From: Alphaproteobacteria bacterium
Lineage (GTDB): Bacteria; Pseudomonadota; Alphaproteobacteria; JAEULC01
Direction of reading: 5' to 3'
NCBI GenBank assembly: GCA_020846275.1
Contig: JADLEG010000105.1
Span: 1 to 39,135 of the forward strand
Length of the DNA: 39,135 nt
A program made the translations under genes and the position numbers. Positions 7,277 through 15,294 of this stretch are shown piece after piece (within the stretch, counting starts at the first letter, position 1; every line of letters begins with the position of its first letter). The notes below the pieces were generated by a model that was given only the letters and a program-made list of their open reading frames with translations, was not told where the DNA came from and ran no database searches.

Positions 7277-7735
7277 CTAGTCCTTCGTGTCGCCCAGCTT
7301 GCCGACGAAATCCTCGAAGTCGGCGGCGTCGCGGAAGTTGCGGTAGACCGAGGCGAAGCGGACATAGGCCACCTGGTCGAGGTTCTTCAAGGCCTCCATC
7401 ACCAGCTCGCCGATCGCGGTCGCCGGGATCTCGCTCTCGCCCGAGCTTTCCAGCCTTCGCACGATGCCGTTGACCACGCGCTCGATGCGCTCGTTGTCCA
7501 CCGGGCGCTTGCGCAGCGCGGTGAACATCGATCGCGCCAGCTTCTCGCGGTCGAACGGCTCGCGCTGGCCGTCCTTCTTCACAACGGTCAATTCGCGCAG
7601 CTGGATGCGCTCGAAGGTCGTGAAGCGCGCCCCGCAGTTCGGGCAGAACCGCCGGCGGCGGATCGCCGAATTGTCCTCGGTCGGCCGCGAGTCCTTCACC
7701 TGCGTATCGTCGTGTCCGCAAAATGGACAACGCAT
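7277..7735 (-). CDS. nrdR: Transcriptional repressor NrdR
   Basis: A 152-residue zinc-ribbon/ATP-cone regulator that represses ribonucleotide reductase genes according to (d)ATP level. The start at [17 protein letters not shown] is the near-invariant N-terminus of the family. The zinc ribbon uses CPFC and FCPNCG, and the ATP-cone begins around residue 49 ([17 protein letters not shown]). The frame is open further upstream into glyA, but family length supports the ATG at 7735. It lies 49 bases after glyA. In many alphaproteobacteria ribD follows nrdR directly; here 5.4 kb of other DNA intervenes. Confidence 0.97.
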   Translation of the reverse strand: MRCPFCGHDDTQVKDSRPTEDNSAIRRRRFCPNCGARFTTFERIQLRELTVVKKDGQREPFDREKLARSMFTALRKRPVDNERIERVVNGIVRRLESSGESEIPATAIGELVMEALKNLDQVAYVRFASVYRNFRDAADFEDFVGKLGDTKD

Positions 7736-7784
7736 CCCTGTCCCCCCTTGCCGTCTCTCTTGCCGTCTCTCTTGCCCTTGGCGT

Positions 7785-9095
7785 TCACGCCCCCGGATAG
7801 ATCGGATAACGCCGGCACAGATCGAATACCGCGTCGCGCGCCTTGGCCTCGGCGCGCGCATTGTCGTTCGGGTTGGCGGCGAGCCCGTCCAGCACGTCGC
7901 CGATCAGCTCGCCCACCTGCTTGAACTCGGCCGCGCCCATGCCGCGCGTCGTGCCGGCCGGCGTGCCCAGCCGGATGCCCGAGGTCACCGTCGGCTTTTC
8001 CGGATCGAACGGCACGCCGTTCTTGTTGCAGGTGAGGTGCGCGCGGCCCAGGCTTTCCTCGGCCGCCTTGCCCGTCAGCTTCTTGGGCCGCAGGTCGACC
8101 AGCATCAGATGCGTGTCGGTGCCGCCCGAGACGATGTCGAGGCCGCGGCGCTTCAGCGTGTCGGCCAGCGCGCGGGCGTTCTCCACCACCTGGCGGGCAT
8201 AGGCCTTGAACGACGGGTCCAGCGCCTCGGCGAAGGCGACGGCCTTGGCGGCGATGACGTGCATCAACGGCCCGCCCTGCAGGCCGGGGAACACGGCCGA
8301 GTTGATCTTCTTGCCAAGCTCGGCGTCGCGCGTGAGGATCATGCCGCCGCGCGGGCCGCGCAGCGTCTTGTGCGTGGTCGTGGTGACGACATGGGCGTGC
8401 GGGATGGGGCTCGGATGCGCGCCGCCCGCCACCAGCCCGGCGAAATGCGCCATGTCGACCATCAGGTAGGCGCCGACCTTGTCGGCGATCTGGCGAAAGC
8501 GCGCGAAGTCGATCACCCGCGGATAGGCCGAGCCGCCGGCGATGATCAGCTTCGGCTCGTGCTCCTTCGCCAGCTTCTCCACCTCGTCGAAGTCGATCAG
8601 GTGCGTATCGCGCCGCACGCCGTACTGCGTGGCCTTGAACCATTTGCCCGAGATGTTGGGCGCGGCGCCGTGGGTCAGGTGCCCGCCGGCGGCCAGCGAC
8701 AGGCCCATGATCGGATCGCCCGGGTTGAGCAGCGCCATGAACACGGCCTCGTTCGCCTGCGCGCCGGAATGGGGCTGCACGTTGGCGAAGCCGCAGTCGA
8801 ACAACTTGCAGGCCCGCTCGATCGCCAGGTTCTCGGCGACGTCGACATGCTCGCAGCCGCCGTAGTAGCGCTTGCCGGGCAGGCCCTCGGCGTACTTGTT
8901 GGTCATGACCGAGCCCTGGGCCTCGAGCACGGCGCGCGAGACGATGTTCTCGGATGCGATCAGCTCGATGCCGTCCTGCTGGCGCTTCAGCTCGTCGCGG
9001 ATCGACTTCTGGATCGCGGGATCGGCCTCGGCGAGCGAGCGGCCGAAGAAGGCGGTCTCGCCGGGCGCGGCGCGCTTCGTGGCGGCGGCAGTCAT
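7785..9095 (-). CDS. glyA: Serine hydroxymethyltransferase
   Basis: A 436-residue PLP enzyme that interconverts serine and glycine while charging tetrahydrofolate with a one-carbon unit. [10 protein letters not shown] (about 44-53) and [17 protein letters not shown] (about 66-82) bind folate and cofactor. K243 in [16 protein letters not shown] is the Schiff-base lysine, and D214 in MVDMAHFAG lies under the pyridine ring. The ATG at 9095 is chosen because GAGGAG stands about ten bases upstream. An in-frame ATG at 9113 overlaps the rpiB stop (ATGA) and would add six residues. It is the second gene of rpiB-glyA-nrdR. Confidence 0.97.
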   Translation of the reverse strand: MTAAATKRAAPGETAFFGRSLAEADPAIQKSIRDELKRQQDGIELIASENIVSRAVLEAQGSVMTNKYAEGLPGKRYYGGCEHVDVAENLAIERACKLFDCGFANVQPHSGAQANEAVFMALLNPGDPIMGLSLAAGGHLTHGAAPNISGKWFKATQYGVRRDTHLIDFDEVEKLAKEHEPKLIIAGGSAYPRVIDFARFRQIADKVGAYLMVDMAHFAGLVAGGAHPSPIPHAHVVTTTTHKTLRGPRGGMILTRDAELGKKINSAVFPGLQGGPLMHVIAAKAVAFAEALDPSFKAYARQVVENARALADTLKRRGLDIVSGGTDTHLMLVDLRPKKLTGKAAEESLGRAHLTCNKNGVPFDPEKPTVTSGIRLGTPAGTTRGMGAAEFKQVGELIGDVLDGLAANPNDNARAEAKARDAVFDLCRRYPIYPGA

Positions 9096-9109
9096 CGCGG
9101 GCACACTCC

Positions 9110-9547
9110 TCATCCCATCTTGGCGACGCGCCGGCTGTGGCGCTCGCCGCCGTCGAAGGCGGTCTCCAGGAACACGCGCAGGCAGTCCCGGGCGGTCTCG
9201 TCGCCGATCAGCCTTGCGCCCAGCGCCAGCACGTTGGCGTCGTTGTGCTGGCGCGCCAGCCGCGCGGAGGATACGTCGTGGCAAACGGCGGCGCGCACGT
9301 GGCGATGGCGGTTGGCGGCGATCGCGATGCCGATGCCCGTGCCGCAGACCAATACGCCGCGTCGCGCGCGGCCGGACTGCAGCGCGTCGGCGAGCCTGTT
9401 CGCGAAGTCGGGATAGTCGACCGATTGCGGGCCGTCGGTGCCGAGGTCGAGCACGTCCCGGCCCGTCCGCGCGAGCTCTTCCTTCAACGCTTGCTTCAAC
9501 GCATACCCGGCATGATCCGCGGCGATGGCGATGGTATCGGCGGTCAT
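9110..9547 (-). CDS. rpiB: Ribose-5-phosphate isomerase B
   Basis: A 145-residue RpiB/LacA/LacB-family isomerase that interconverts ribose-5-phosphate and ribulose-5-phosphate. The N-terminus [12 protein letters not shown] and the active-site loop [16 protein letters not shown], with catalytic C68, are diagnostic. H101 in RQHNDANV is the usual phosphate-binding/acid-base region, and the family DVLDLGTDG motif is present near 31-39. It is the first gene of the minus-strand operon with glyA and nrdR. In alphaproteobacteria ribulose-5-phosphate produced by such enzymes also feeds riboflavin synthesis, so proximity to rib genes makes sense. Confidence 0.96.
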   Translation of the reverse strand: MTADTIAIAADHAGYALKQALKEELARTGRDVLDLGTDGPQSVDYPDFANRLADALQSGRARRGVLVCGTGIGIAIAANRHRHVRAAVCHDVSSARLARQHNDANVLALGARLIGDETARDCLRVFLETAFDGGERHSRRVAKMG

Positions 9548-9602
9548 CCGGCATGGCCGACCATTTGCGGTCGGTCTCCTTGGCTATTGCGACAGGGCGG
9601 TG

Positions 9603-9632
9603 ATAATAGCTGTACAACATATCGCGAATCAA
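9603..9632 (-). promoter_or_regulatory. Candidate sigma-70 promoter of rpiB-glyA-nrdR
   Basis: On the minus strand TTGATT (9627-9632) is followed after 18 bases by TATTAT (9603-9608), a five-of-six match to TATAAT. The expected start near 9596 would leave a leader of about 50 bases before rpiB. Confidence 0.5.
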
Positions 9633-9950
9633 CGCGAAACCACCACCAGATGTCGCGGGGGCCGGGTGGAACTACCGGCCCTTCAGGCGCTTGATCGGGC
9701 AGTCGGATTGCACCGCGCTGCATCCATTCCCCCGTGCAACAGAAGCGCTCGCCCCAAGAACTCCAATACAACCAGGGAATTCGCCGGAGACTGTCTTGAC
9801 GAATTATTTCATATCAAATTGAGCGCAATTCGACTTTCAGGTTAATAGGATACAAAATAGGCACACCAGTTCCTTGGGGGTCAAATTGACATCAGTTACG
9901 GATTGTGCGAAGTGTGCCGCGCGCACCATAGGTACCGGGGAATACTTGAT
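9633..9950. other. Intergenic region upstream of mucR
   Basis: No gene is visible between the divergent rpiB and mucR. The part 9790-9900 is clearly A/T-rich, with TTGACG at about 9799 and TTGACA at about 9886. Either could be a mucR -35 element, but neither has a clear -10 at the right distance. MucR/Ros proteins bind A/T-rich DNA and commonly repress their own gene, so this is a plausible autoregulatory region. Confidence 0.45.
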
Positions 9951-10397
9951 ATGACCGACCAGAACGACACGAAATCTTCCCAGAGTGAAATCTTGCGGAT
10001 GACGGCCGAGGTGGTGGCCTCTTATCTGGGCAACAATATGCTTCCCTCCGCCCAAATCCCCGACGTGATCAATACTGTCTATGGCGCGCTGACCGGGATC
10101 AATACAGGCGGCGGGGACAGCAAGTCCGAGCCGCAGAAACCGGCCGTGCCGCTGAAGAAATCGATCGCGCCGGACTACATCATCTGCCTGGAAGACGGCA
10201 AGAAGCTGAAGATGCTGAAGCGCCACCTGCGCACGACCTACGGGCTGACGCCGGACGAATACCGCACCAAGTGGGGCCTGCCGGCCGACTATCCGATGGT
10301 GGCCCCGAACTACGCCGCCCAGCGCTCGGCCTTCGCCAAGAAGATCGGCCTGGGCCGCACCGCCGGCAAGCCGCGCGGCCGAGGACGTAAAAGCTAG
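9951..10397 (+). CDS. MucR/Ros family transcriptional regulator
   Basis: A 148-residue zinc-finger-type regulator of the MucR/Ros family, which in alphaproteobacteria controls exopolysaccharide, motility and cell-cycle genes. The N-terminal oligomerisation part has SEILRMTAEVVASYLGNN. The DNA-binding part has PDYIICLEDGKKLKMLKRHL followed by YGLTPDEYRTKWGLPADYP and a basic tail ending GKPRGRGRKS. Of the classical Ros Cys2-His2 ligands, only the first Cys and the first His are clearly kept. The second Cys is Asp (CLED) and the second His position is Thr/Tyr, as in some rhizobial Ml-type homologues. The start at 9951 follows GGGGA at about nine bases; a 16-codon upstream extension is less likely. 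Confidence 0.93.
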   Translation: MTDQNDTKSSQSEILRMTAEVVASYLGNNMLPSAQIPDVINTVYGALTGINTGGGDSKSEPQKPAVPLKKSIAPDYIICLEDGKKLKMLKRHLRTTYGLTPDEYRTKWGLPADYPMVAPNYAAQRSAFAKKIGLGRTAGKPRGRGRKS

Positions 10398-10412
10398 GGC
10401 GAAAAGCCTAGC
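10393..10412. terminator. Hairpin shared by convergent mucR and the methyltransferase gene
   Basis: GCTAGG (10393-10398) pairs with CCTAGC (10407-10412) around GCGAAAAG. The two arms contain the TAG stop codons of the convergent genes (10395-10397 plus, 10408-10410 minus). It has no long U-tract, so termination is possible but not assured. Confidence 0.4.
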
Positions 10413-10914
10413 CCCCTTCGTCGGGCGCCGCGTCCGCCAGGGCGCGGTTCTCGGCGTGGATGCGCACGGCCAGGATCGCGGCGTTCAGCGCCGAGAAGAC
10501 CAGCGCGTAGGCCCACAGCCCGAACACCAGCGGCAGCAGCGCCACCTCGGCCGCCAGCACCAGGTAGTTCGGGTGGCGTACCCAGCGATACGGCCCCTGC
10601 CGCACCAGCGGCGCGCCCGGCAGCACGATCACCCGCGTCGTCCAGCGCCGGCCCAGCGTCGCGATGACCCAGTAGCGCGCGACCTGCAGCAGCAGATAGG
10701 CGCCAAGCCAGCCGGGCGCGACCGGGCGGTCCCAAGCCAGCAGCCACAAGCCGGCGATCCAAGCGACGTGCAAGCCGATCAGCGGCCGGTAGTGCCCCTG
10801 CCCCACCTCGATGCCGCCGGCGGCGCGGAGCGCCGCGGCATTGCGCCGCGACAGCGCCAGCTCGGCGAGGCGCTGCAGCGTCACCAGCCCCAGCAGCACG
10901 AGCGAGCCCGCCAT
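10408..10914 (-). CDS. Isoprenylcysteine carboxylmethyltransferase-family membrane methyltransferase
   Basis: A 168-residue membrane protein with four or so hydrophobic segments and the signature GPYRWVRHPNYL followed by a hydrophobic stretch and HAENRAL. This is the cofactor-binding motif of the ICMT/NNMT-like (phospholipid methyltransferase-like) superfamily. Bacteria lack prenylated CaaX proteins, so the real substrate is unknown; a small lipid or phenolic compound is more likely. The ATG at 10914 lies two bases after the stop of the MFS gene, and GTG at 10920 is an alternative start overlapping it. Both genes must be co-transcribed, which could mean the transporter moves the methylated product (inference). 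Confidence 0.8.
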   Translation of the reverse strand: MAGSLVLLGLVTLQRLAELALSRRNAAALRAAGGIEVGQGHYRPLIGLHVAWIAGLWLLAWDRPVAPGWLGAYLLLQVARYWVIATLGRRWTTRVIVLPGAPLVRQGPYRWVRHPNYLVLAAEVALLPLVFGLWAYALVFSALNAAILAVRIHAENRALADAAPDEGG

Positions 10915-10916
10915 GC

Positions 10917-12104
10917 TCACATGCCCCTGGGCACGAAACGCGCCAGCCAGGCGCAGTAGACCATCCAAAGCCCCGTCGCGGCGAACACCGACCACAGGCC
11001 CAAGAAGGTCAGGAGCAGGCTGAAGACGCTGGTCGATACCAGCGCCCCCACATCGCGATAGGTGATGAAGACGGTCGTCATCTCGGGCCGCTCGCGCGCC
11101 CGGACCGCGCGCTGGAAGGTCACCATGCACACCGAGTCGAGCGCCACGGCCGCCACCGCGGAAGCCAGGATCAGCGCGACAAACGCCAACGGCCAGCTCA
11201 CCAGCGCTGCCGCGGCCAGCACGGTGGCGCCCCCCAGCGCAAAGCCCACGATGATGACCCGGCGCATGCCGATCCGCCGGGCCAGCCGGCCGAACATCGG
11301 CACGACGAACAGCAGCGCCGAGCCCGCTGACAGCATGTAGCCGCCCTCGGTCGCGCCCAGCCCCGACGCGACGGCGTAGATCGGCACGTAGACGAAGAAC
11401 ATCGACCACCAGTTCTCGCGCCCCAGGTTCAAGACATAGGCCAGGCGCAGCCGGGGCTGGGCGAGAAAGCGCTTCAAGGTCCTGAACGGTGCGAAGGCGG
11501 CACGGCCCGAGGTCGCCCAGCGCGCCGCCGGCACGCTCGGCCGCAGCAGCGCCAGGTGCAGCAGCAAGACCAGGCTGGCGAGGATGGTCAGGCCATAGGC
11601 TGCCCAGGGCGACACCTGCGTGAACAGCACGATGCCCACGGTCGGCAGGATCGACCAGCTTCCGGCCGCGGCCACCACGCGCAGCGGCTCCATCTTCGCC
11701 AGGTCGCGGCGCTCGATATGCGACATGATCAGGATCTGCAGCGCATTGCCGGCGAGGGACAGGCTGAGGCCGCGCAGCAGGATCACGGCCGACACGCCCA
11801 CCGCGCTCGACGCGGCCAGGCAGAGCGGCATCAGCATGCCCATCAGCGCCGCGATCACATAGGTCCAGCCCGGGCCGATGCCGCGGATCAGCAGCGGCAC
11901 CGCCTGGCTGATCACCAGGACCGCGCAGGTCGTCGCCGCGAAGGCGGCGCTGACGTCGCGCGCATCGCCCAGCACGCGCAGCGCCTCGACCGGCACGATC
12001 ACCGAAATCACGGCGCGCGCCATGGTCTCCAGGCCGAACAGCGATGCGAAGGCGACCGGCCCAGGCTGGAACAACCGGGCCCGCAGGCGGGCGACGACGG
12101 GCAT
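10917..12104 (-). CDS. Major facilitator superfamily transporter
   Basis: A 395-residue protein with about twelve hydrophobic segments and an MFS-like layout. Segments include FASLFGLETMARAVISVIVP at the start and LLLTFLGLWSVFAATGLWMV at the end. The central loop is basic (AFAPFRTLKRFLAQPRLR), and after segment eight a GRLARRIGMRRVI loop resembles the repeated MFS loop motif. No substrate can be assigned. The ATG at 12104 is the first in the frame. The methyltransferase gene follows after two bases, and a gene of unknown function lies 65 bases upstream on the same strand. Confidence 0.85.
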   Translation of the reverse strand: MPVVARLRARLFQPGPVAFASLFGLETMARAVISVIVPVEALRVLGDARDVSAAFAATTCAVLVISQAVPLLIRGIGPGWTYVIAALMGMLMPLCLAASSAVGVSAVILLRGLSLSLAGNALQILIMSHIERRDLAKMEPLRVVAAAGSWSILPTVGIVLFTQVSPWAAYGLTILASLVLLLHLALLRPSVPAARWATSGRAAFAPFRTLKRFLAQPRLRLAYVLNLGRENWWSMFFVYVPIYAVASGLGATEGGYMLSAGSALLFVVPMFGRLARRIGMRRVIIVGFALGGATVLAAAALVSWPLAFVALILASAVAAVALDSVCMVTFQRAVRARERPEMTTVFITYRDVGALVSTSVFSLLLTFLGLWSVFAATGLWMVYCAWLARFVPRGM

Positions 12105-12169
12105 GGTCGCGGAGTCTAGCCGCAGCGGCGTGCCGGCACCAATGCGCCGACGGGCTCAAGGCCCGGCGG

Positions 12170-12736
12170 TCAGCGCATGCGCTTGTATTCGCGCAGGCAG
12201 GCCTCGCGCAGCAGGGCGGAGTCGGTGTCGGTCAGCGGCTCGCCGTCCAGGTAGACGCGCCGCCCGTCGCCCTTGACCGTGATCGTGCCGATATAGGCCG
12301 GGGCGTCGTAGCGCTGGCGGGGCCCCTCGACGTCGTAGGGCTGCTTCCCGCCGGGCGGCGGCGGGGTGCGGGTGTCGAACGGCCGCGCGGTGACGCCGTC
12401 CCGGGCGAAGGGCGTGTGGCACAGCTTGACGTTCTCGGTGGAGCTGTAGCGCTGGCACAGGTCGACCGTGATCGGGATGGTGATGGTCTCGGGGATCTTG
12501 ATGTTCGGCCGGGGCTTGAGGTCCGCCGGGGCGACCTTGCGGCCGGCCTGGTCGGTTCCCGGGCGGTATTTTACATCAGGCGCCGGTACATGCTCGACCA
12601 GGGTGCGGCAGGTCGCCCAGCTGGCCTTGACCTGCCGGCGGGCGACGTCCTGCGCCAGGACCGGCAGCGCCGCCAGGCCCAGCGCCAGGGCCGCCCAGGG
12701 CCGCAGGGCGCGCCCTTGGCCCGCTCCAGGGCCCAA
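12170..12736 (-). CDS. Hypothetical secreted protein
   Basis: A protein of about 188 residues with a signal peptide (RPWAALALGLAALPVLAQD, cleavage probably after LAQ). The mature part is rich in Pro and basic residues and has four cysteines (TCRTLV, DLCQRY, KLCHTP, EACLRE), compatible with two periplasmic disulfides. I do not recognise a family. The start is uncertain. TTG at 12736 places the signal peptide well and has GGGAG upstream, while an ATG at 12799 would overlap the preceding small gene and give an odd arginine-rich N-terminus. It is probably co-transcribed with the small membrane gene 32 bases upstream. Confidence 0.6.
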   Translation of the reverse strand: MGPGAGQGRALRPWAALALGLAALPVLAQDVARRQVKASWATCRTLVEHVPAPDVKYRPGTDQAGRKVAPADLKPRPNIKIPETITIPITVDLCQRYSSTENVKLCHTPFARDGVTARPFDTRTPPPPGGKQPYDVEGPRQRYDAPAYIGTITVKGDGRRVYLDGEPLTDTDSALLREACLREYKRMR

Positions 12737-12768
12737 CCGGCGCTCCCGCCGGCGGCTTGTCCGTGGCC

Positions 12769-12948
12769 TCAGGCCGCGGGCCAGGTGGTCAGCATCCATA
12801 CGGCCAGCCCGGCCGCCGCCGCCAGGGCCACCACGGCCAGCCCCAGGACCGGCCAGACCGGGCCGCCCTCGTCGCCCGCCAGGATGAAGCGCGGGCTGCC
12901 GCGCCCCCGCCAGCTTGCCGGGCCTGGACGCAGGGTAAACTCGTGCAT
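12769..12948 (-). CDS. Small single-pass membrane protein
   Basis: A 59-residue protein that starts MHEFTLRPGPASWRGRGSP and has one hydrophobic helix (VWPVLGLAVVALAAAAGLAV, about residues 33-52). It looks like a small inner-membrane anchor of unknown role. The ATG at 12948 is chosen because the frame further upstream is shared with intergenic sequence. The secreted protein gene follows on the same strand and may form a two-gene unit with it. The purine permease is divergent. Confidence 0.5.
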   Translation of the reverse strand: MHEFTLRPGPASWRGRGSPRFILAGDEGGPVWPVLGLAVVALAAAAGLAVWMLTTWPAA

Positions 12949-12976
12949 CGGGTTATTCCCAGGTTTTGCGTCCGCC

Positions 12977-12996
12977 AAGCCTAGCCAGACAGGCTT
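12977..12996. promoter_or_regulatory. Dyad in the divergent promoter region
   Basis: AAGCCT (12977-12982) and AGGCTT (12991-12996) form a 6-bp inverted repeat separated by 8 bases, midway between the divergent small membrane gene and the permease. It is an operator-like arrangement; no regulator can be named. Confidence 0.25.
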
Positions 12997-13088
12997 AAGA
13001 AGCCCTAAACAGGGTGCGGGGATGGCCGGTACGGGGGTGCCGGCCAGGCGTAGAGCCGGGGATTGCCAAGGGCGGGGGGCCAGCGCGA

Positions 13089-14381
13089 ATGCTCGAGACA
13101 TTGTTTCGGTTGTCCGAGAACCGGACGACCGTCCGCACCGAAATGCTGGCCGGGATCACCACCTTCCTGACCATGGCCTACATCATCTTCGTGAACCCCT
13201 CGATCCTGAAGGCCACGGGGATGGACGAGGGCGCGGTCTTCGCCGCCACCTGCATTGGCGCGGCCTACGGCACGCTGCTGATGGGGCTCTACGCCAACTA
13301 CCCGATCGCGCTGGCGCCGGGCATGGGGCTCAACGCTTATTTCACCTACGGCGTCGTGCTGGGCATGAAATACACGTGGCAGGTGGCGCTGGGCGCGGTG
13401 TTCCTGTCGGGCATCCTGTTCTTCCTACTCAGCATCACGTCGCTGCGCGAATACATCATCAACGCCATCCCGCGCTCGCTGAAGATGGCGATCTCGGCCG
13501 GCATTGGCCTGTTCCTCGGCATCATCGCGCTGGAGAACGCCGGCGTAGTGGTGGCGCACCAGGCGACCCTGGTGACGCTCGGCAAGATCACCCAGCCGAC
13601 GGTGATCCTGGCCACGGTCGGGTTCCTGCTGATGATCGCGCTCGACCGCCGCGAGGTCACCGGCGGGATCATCATCGCGATCCTGGCGGTCAGCGTGGCC
13701 GGCATGGCGCTGGGCTATTCGCCCTTCCCCAAGACCATCGCCAGCGCGCCGCCCAGCCTGATGCCCACCCTGTTTCAGATGGACATAAGGGGGGCGCTGG
13801 AGATCGGGCTGGTCGGGATCGTCTTCGCGTTCCTGTTCGTCGACTTCTTCGACAATGCCGGCACGCTGATCGGGGTCGCCTATCGCGGCGGCATGATGGA
13901 CAAGGACGGCCGCGTGCCGCGGCTGAACCGCGTGCTGCTGGCCGACAGCACCTCGGCCATGGTGGGTGCGGCGCTCGGCACCTCCACGGTCACCAGCTAT
14001 ATCGAGAGCGCGTCGGGCATCAAGGCGGGCGGCCGCACCGGGCTGACCGCCGTGGTCGTCGGGGTGCTGTTCCTGCTGGCCCTGTTCTTCGCGCCCCTGG
14101 CGCTCAGCATTCCGTCCTACGCGACAGCCCCGGCCCTGCTGTTCGTCGCCTGCCTGATGGCGCGCGGGCTGACCGAGGTGGATTGGGAGGACGTGACGGA
14201 ATACGCCCCAGCGGTTGTATGCGCGCTCGCCATGCCACTTACCTTCTCCATCGCGCACGGGATCGCCTTCGGTTTCATCACCTATGCCGGGTGCAAGATT
14301 CTCGCCGGCCGTCTTAACGATGTGCATCCGGCGGTCTACGCAATCGCTGCCTTGTTTCTGGTCAAGTTTGGACTGCTGTAG
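13089..14381 (+). CDS. NCS2-family adenine/guanine/hypoxanthine permease (AzgA-like)
   Basis: A 430-residue inner-membrane purine transporter of the AzgA branch of the NCS2 family. Hallmarks are the N-terminal RTEMLAGITTFLTMAYIIFV, the APGMGLNAYF half-helix region (around residue 80), VDFFDNAGTLIGVA in the middle and GTSTVTSYIESASGI with AGGRTGLTAVV, which is the conserved substrate-site segment. The length and twelve to fourteen hydrophobic segments are normal. The ATG at 13089 follows a G-rich Shine-Dalgarno-like stretch (GGGCGGGGGG). The longer frame beginning at 13014 has no family similarity. Purine base specificity (hypoxanthine/guanine or adenine) is from family knowledge. Confidence 0.93.
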   Translation: MLETLFRLSENRTTVRTEMLAGITTFLTMAYIIFVNPSILKATGMDEGAVFAATCIGAAYGTLLMGLYANYPIALAPGMGLNAYFTYGVVLGMKYTWQVALGAVFLSGILFFLLSITSLREYIINAIPRSLKMAISAGIGLFLGIIALENAGVVVAHQATLVTLGKITQPTVILATVGFLLMIALDRREVTGGIIIAILAVSVAGMALGYSPFPKTIASAPPSLMPTLFQMDIRGALEIGLVGIVFAFLFVDFFDNAGTLIGVAYRGGMMDKDGRVPRLNRVLLADSTSAMVGAALGTSTVTSYIESASGIKAGGRTGLTAVVVGVLFLLALFFAPLALSIPSYATAPALLFVACLMARGLTEVDWEDVTEYAPAVVCALAMPLTFSIAHGIAFGFITYAGCKILAGRLNDVHPAVYAIAALFLVKFGLL

Positions 14382-14415
14382 CGCGCGATTTAATGGAAGG
14401 AACCGTGGAAATTCG

Positions 14416-14444
14416 ATGACTTCGGAAAGTCCATCGACTATAGT
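14416..14444 (+). promoter_or_regulatory. Promoter of the candidate small RNA
   Basis: ATGACT (14416-14421) and TATAGT (14439-14444) are separated by 17 bases; they match the sigma-70 hexamers at four and five positions. Transcription would start near 14451. Confidence 0.45.
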
Positions 14445-14449
14445 CTTTG

Positions 14450-14611
14450 CGCCGCATAAGAAGGCCGCGCCGGCGGTCCGACGCGGCCCGAGTTTAGGGA
14501 GGAAATCGCCACCAGGCGAAGGAAGAAGCGGAGACAAGCCTCTTCCGTGTGCAAACTATCAGCCTAGGACGCAGGGGTGGCAAGCGCGTTGAACGGCTTG
14601 CCACTTTTTTT
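14450..14611 (+). ncRNA. Candidate structured small RNA, about 160 nt
   Basis: This is non-coding sequence between the permease stop and the convergent tag gene. It starts downstream of a promoter-like pair of hexamers and ends in a strong intrinsic terminator. Between them are three local hairpins: GGCCGCG (14463-14469) with CGCGGCC (14482-14488); CGCC with GGCG around ACCA; and GGAAGA with TCTTCC further on. A single-stranded GAGTTTAGGGAGGAAA lies between the first two. No long reading frame with convincing codon use spans it. I cannot match it to a named sRNA family. A long 3' UTR of the permease is the alternative. Confidence 0.45.
14577..14611 (+). terminator. Intrinsic terminator
   Basis: GTGGCAAGC (14577-14585) pairs perfectly with GCTTGCCAC (14596-14604) and is followed at once by seven T residues (14605-14611). 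This is the clearest rho-independent terminator in the window and is oriented for the plus strand. Confidence 0.9.
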
Positions 14612-14665
14612 ATCAGAATTGCGCAAGATCAAGCAGTGCGCCTGACGCTATTGGCGTGATCAGTA

Positions 14666-15250
14666 TTAACCCTTAGCCGATTCTCGCGAGCGATTTATCC
14701 GTGATTTCGCCTTTTTAGATCGGGCCCAGGGCGGCCCGAGGCGCTCGATTCGGCGGTAGACCGGGCAGGCGTCGTGATGAGCACCCGGCAGATAGCCGAG
14801 GCTCATCAGGAACTCCCCCACCACCTCGCCGCCGGTGAAGCGGAAGGTCTTCTTGAACAGCTTGACCCAGGCGTCCTTGCCTTGCGGGTGATGGACGTCG
14901 AGCCATGCCGCGAAGCCGCCGTGGCTTTCGCGCAGCGCCTGGATGCGCCGCGCGTTGTCGATGATCGACTCGACCTTCAGCCGGTTGCGGATGATGTTCT
15001 CGTCCTTGAGCAGCCGCGCGATGTCGCGCGCGCCGTAAGCGGCGACCCTGTCGACGTCGAAGTCATGAAACGCGGCGTTCATGCCGCGGCGTTTCTTCAG
15101 CACGATCAGCCAGCTCAGCCCGGCCTGCATGATCTCCAGCGCCAGGCGCTCGTGCAGCACGCGCTCGTCCTGCGACGGAAAGCCGTACTCGGTGTCGTGG
15201 TAGGGCCCGTGGAATTCGTGGCCGGGGGCGATCTTGCAGTAGCCGGACAT
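14666..15250 (-). CDS. tag: DNA-3-methyladenine glycosylase I
   Basis: A 194-residue base-excision repair glycosylase that removes 3-methyladenine from alkylated DNA. The start MSGYCKIAPG, the segment YHDTEYGFP and the later HHDACPVYRR supply the zinc ligands known from E. coli Tag (here C5, H18, one of H158/H159, and C162). E39 with QAGLSWLIVLKKR (42-54) is the base-recognition pocket. The ATG at 15250 is preceded by GGAGGAG at a somewhat long distance. An open frame extends upstream to 15463 but runs through a repeat. It is a single gene, convergent with the sRNA/permease. Confidence 0.94.
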   Translation of the reverse strand: MSGYCKIAPGHEFHGPYHDTEYGFPSQDERVLHERLALEIMQAGLSWLIVLKKRRGMNAAFHDFDVDRVAAYGARDIARLLKDENIIRNRLKVESIIDNARRIQALRESHGGFAAWLDVHHPQGKDAWVKLFKKTFRFTGGEVVGEFLMSLGYLPGAHHDACPVYRRIERLGPPWARSKKAKSRINRSRESAKG

Positions 15251-15294
15251 AGTTCGCTCTAGCTCCTCCGCACCACCTGCCCAATCACAAAACT

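Noticed and set aside
7748..7771. Two tandem TTGCCGTCTCTC units between glyA and nrdR as a CRISPR or regulatory array
   Set aside because: There are only two units with no spacers, so it is merely a short tandem duplication.
10408..12159. 583-codon minus-strand open frame suggesting an MFS-methyltransferase fusion
   Set aside because: The first two thirds are out of frame with the MFS protein; only the last 168 codons have family similarity, so these are two separate genes.
14463..14611. 6S RNA or RNase P RNA identity for the sRNA candidate
   Set aside because: The long closing stem with central bubble of 6S RNA is not evident, and the conserved RNase P core motifs are absent.
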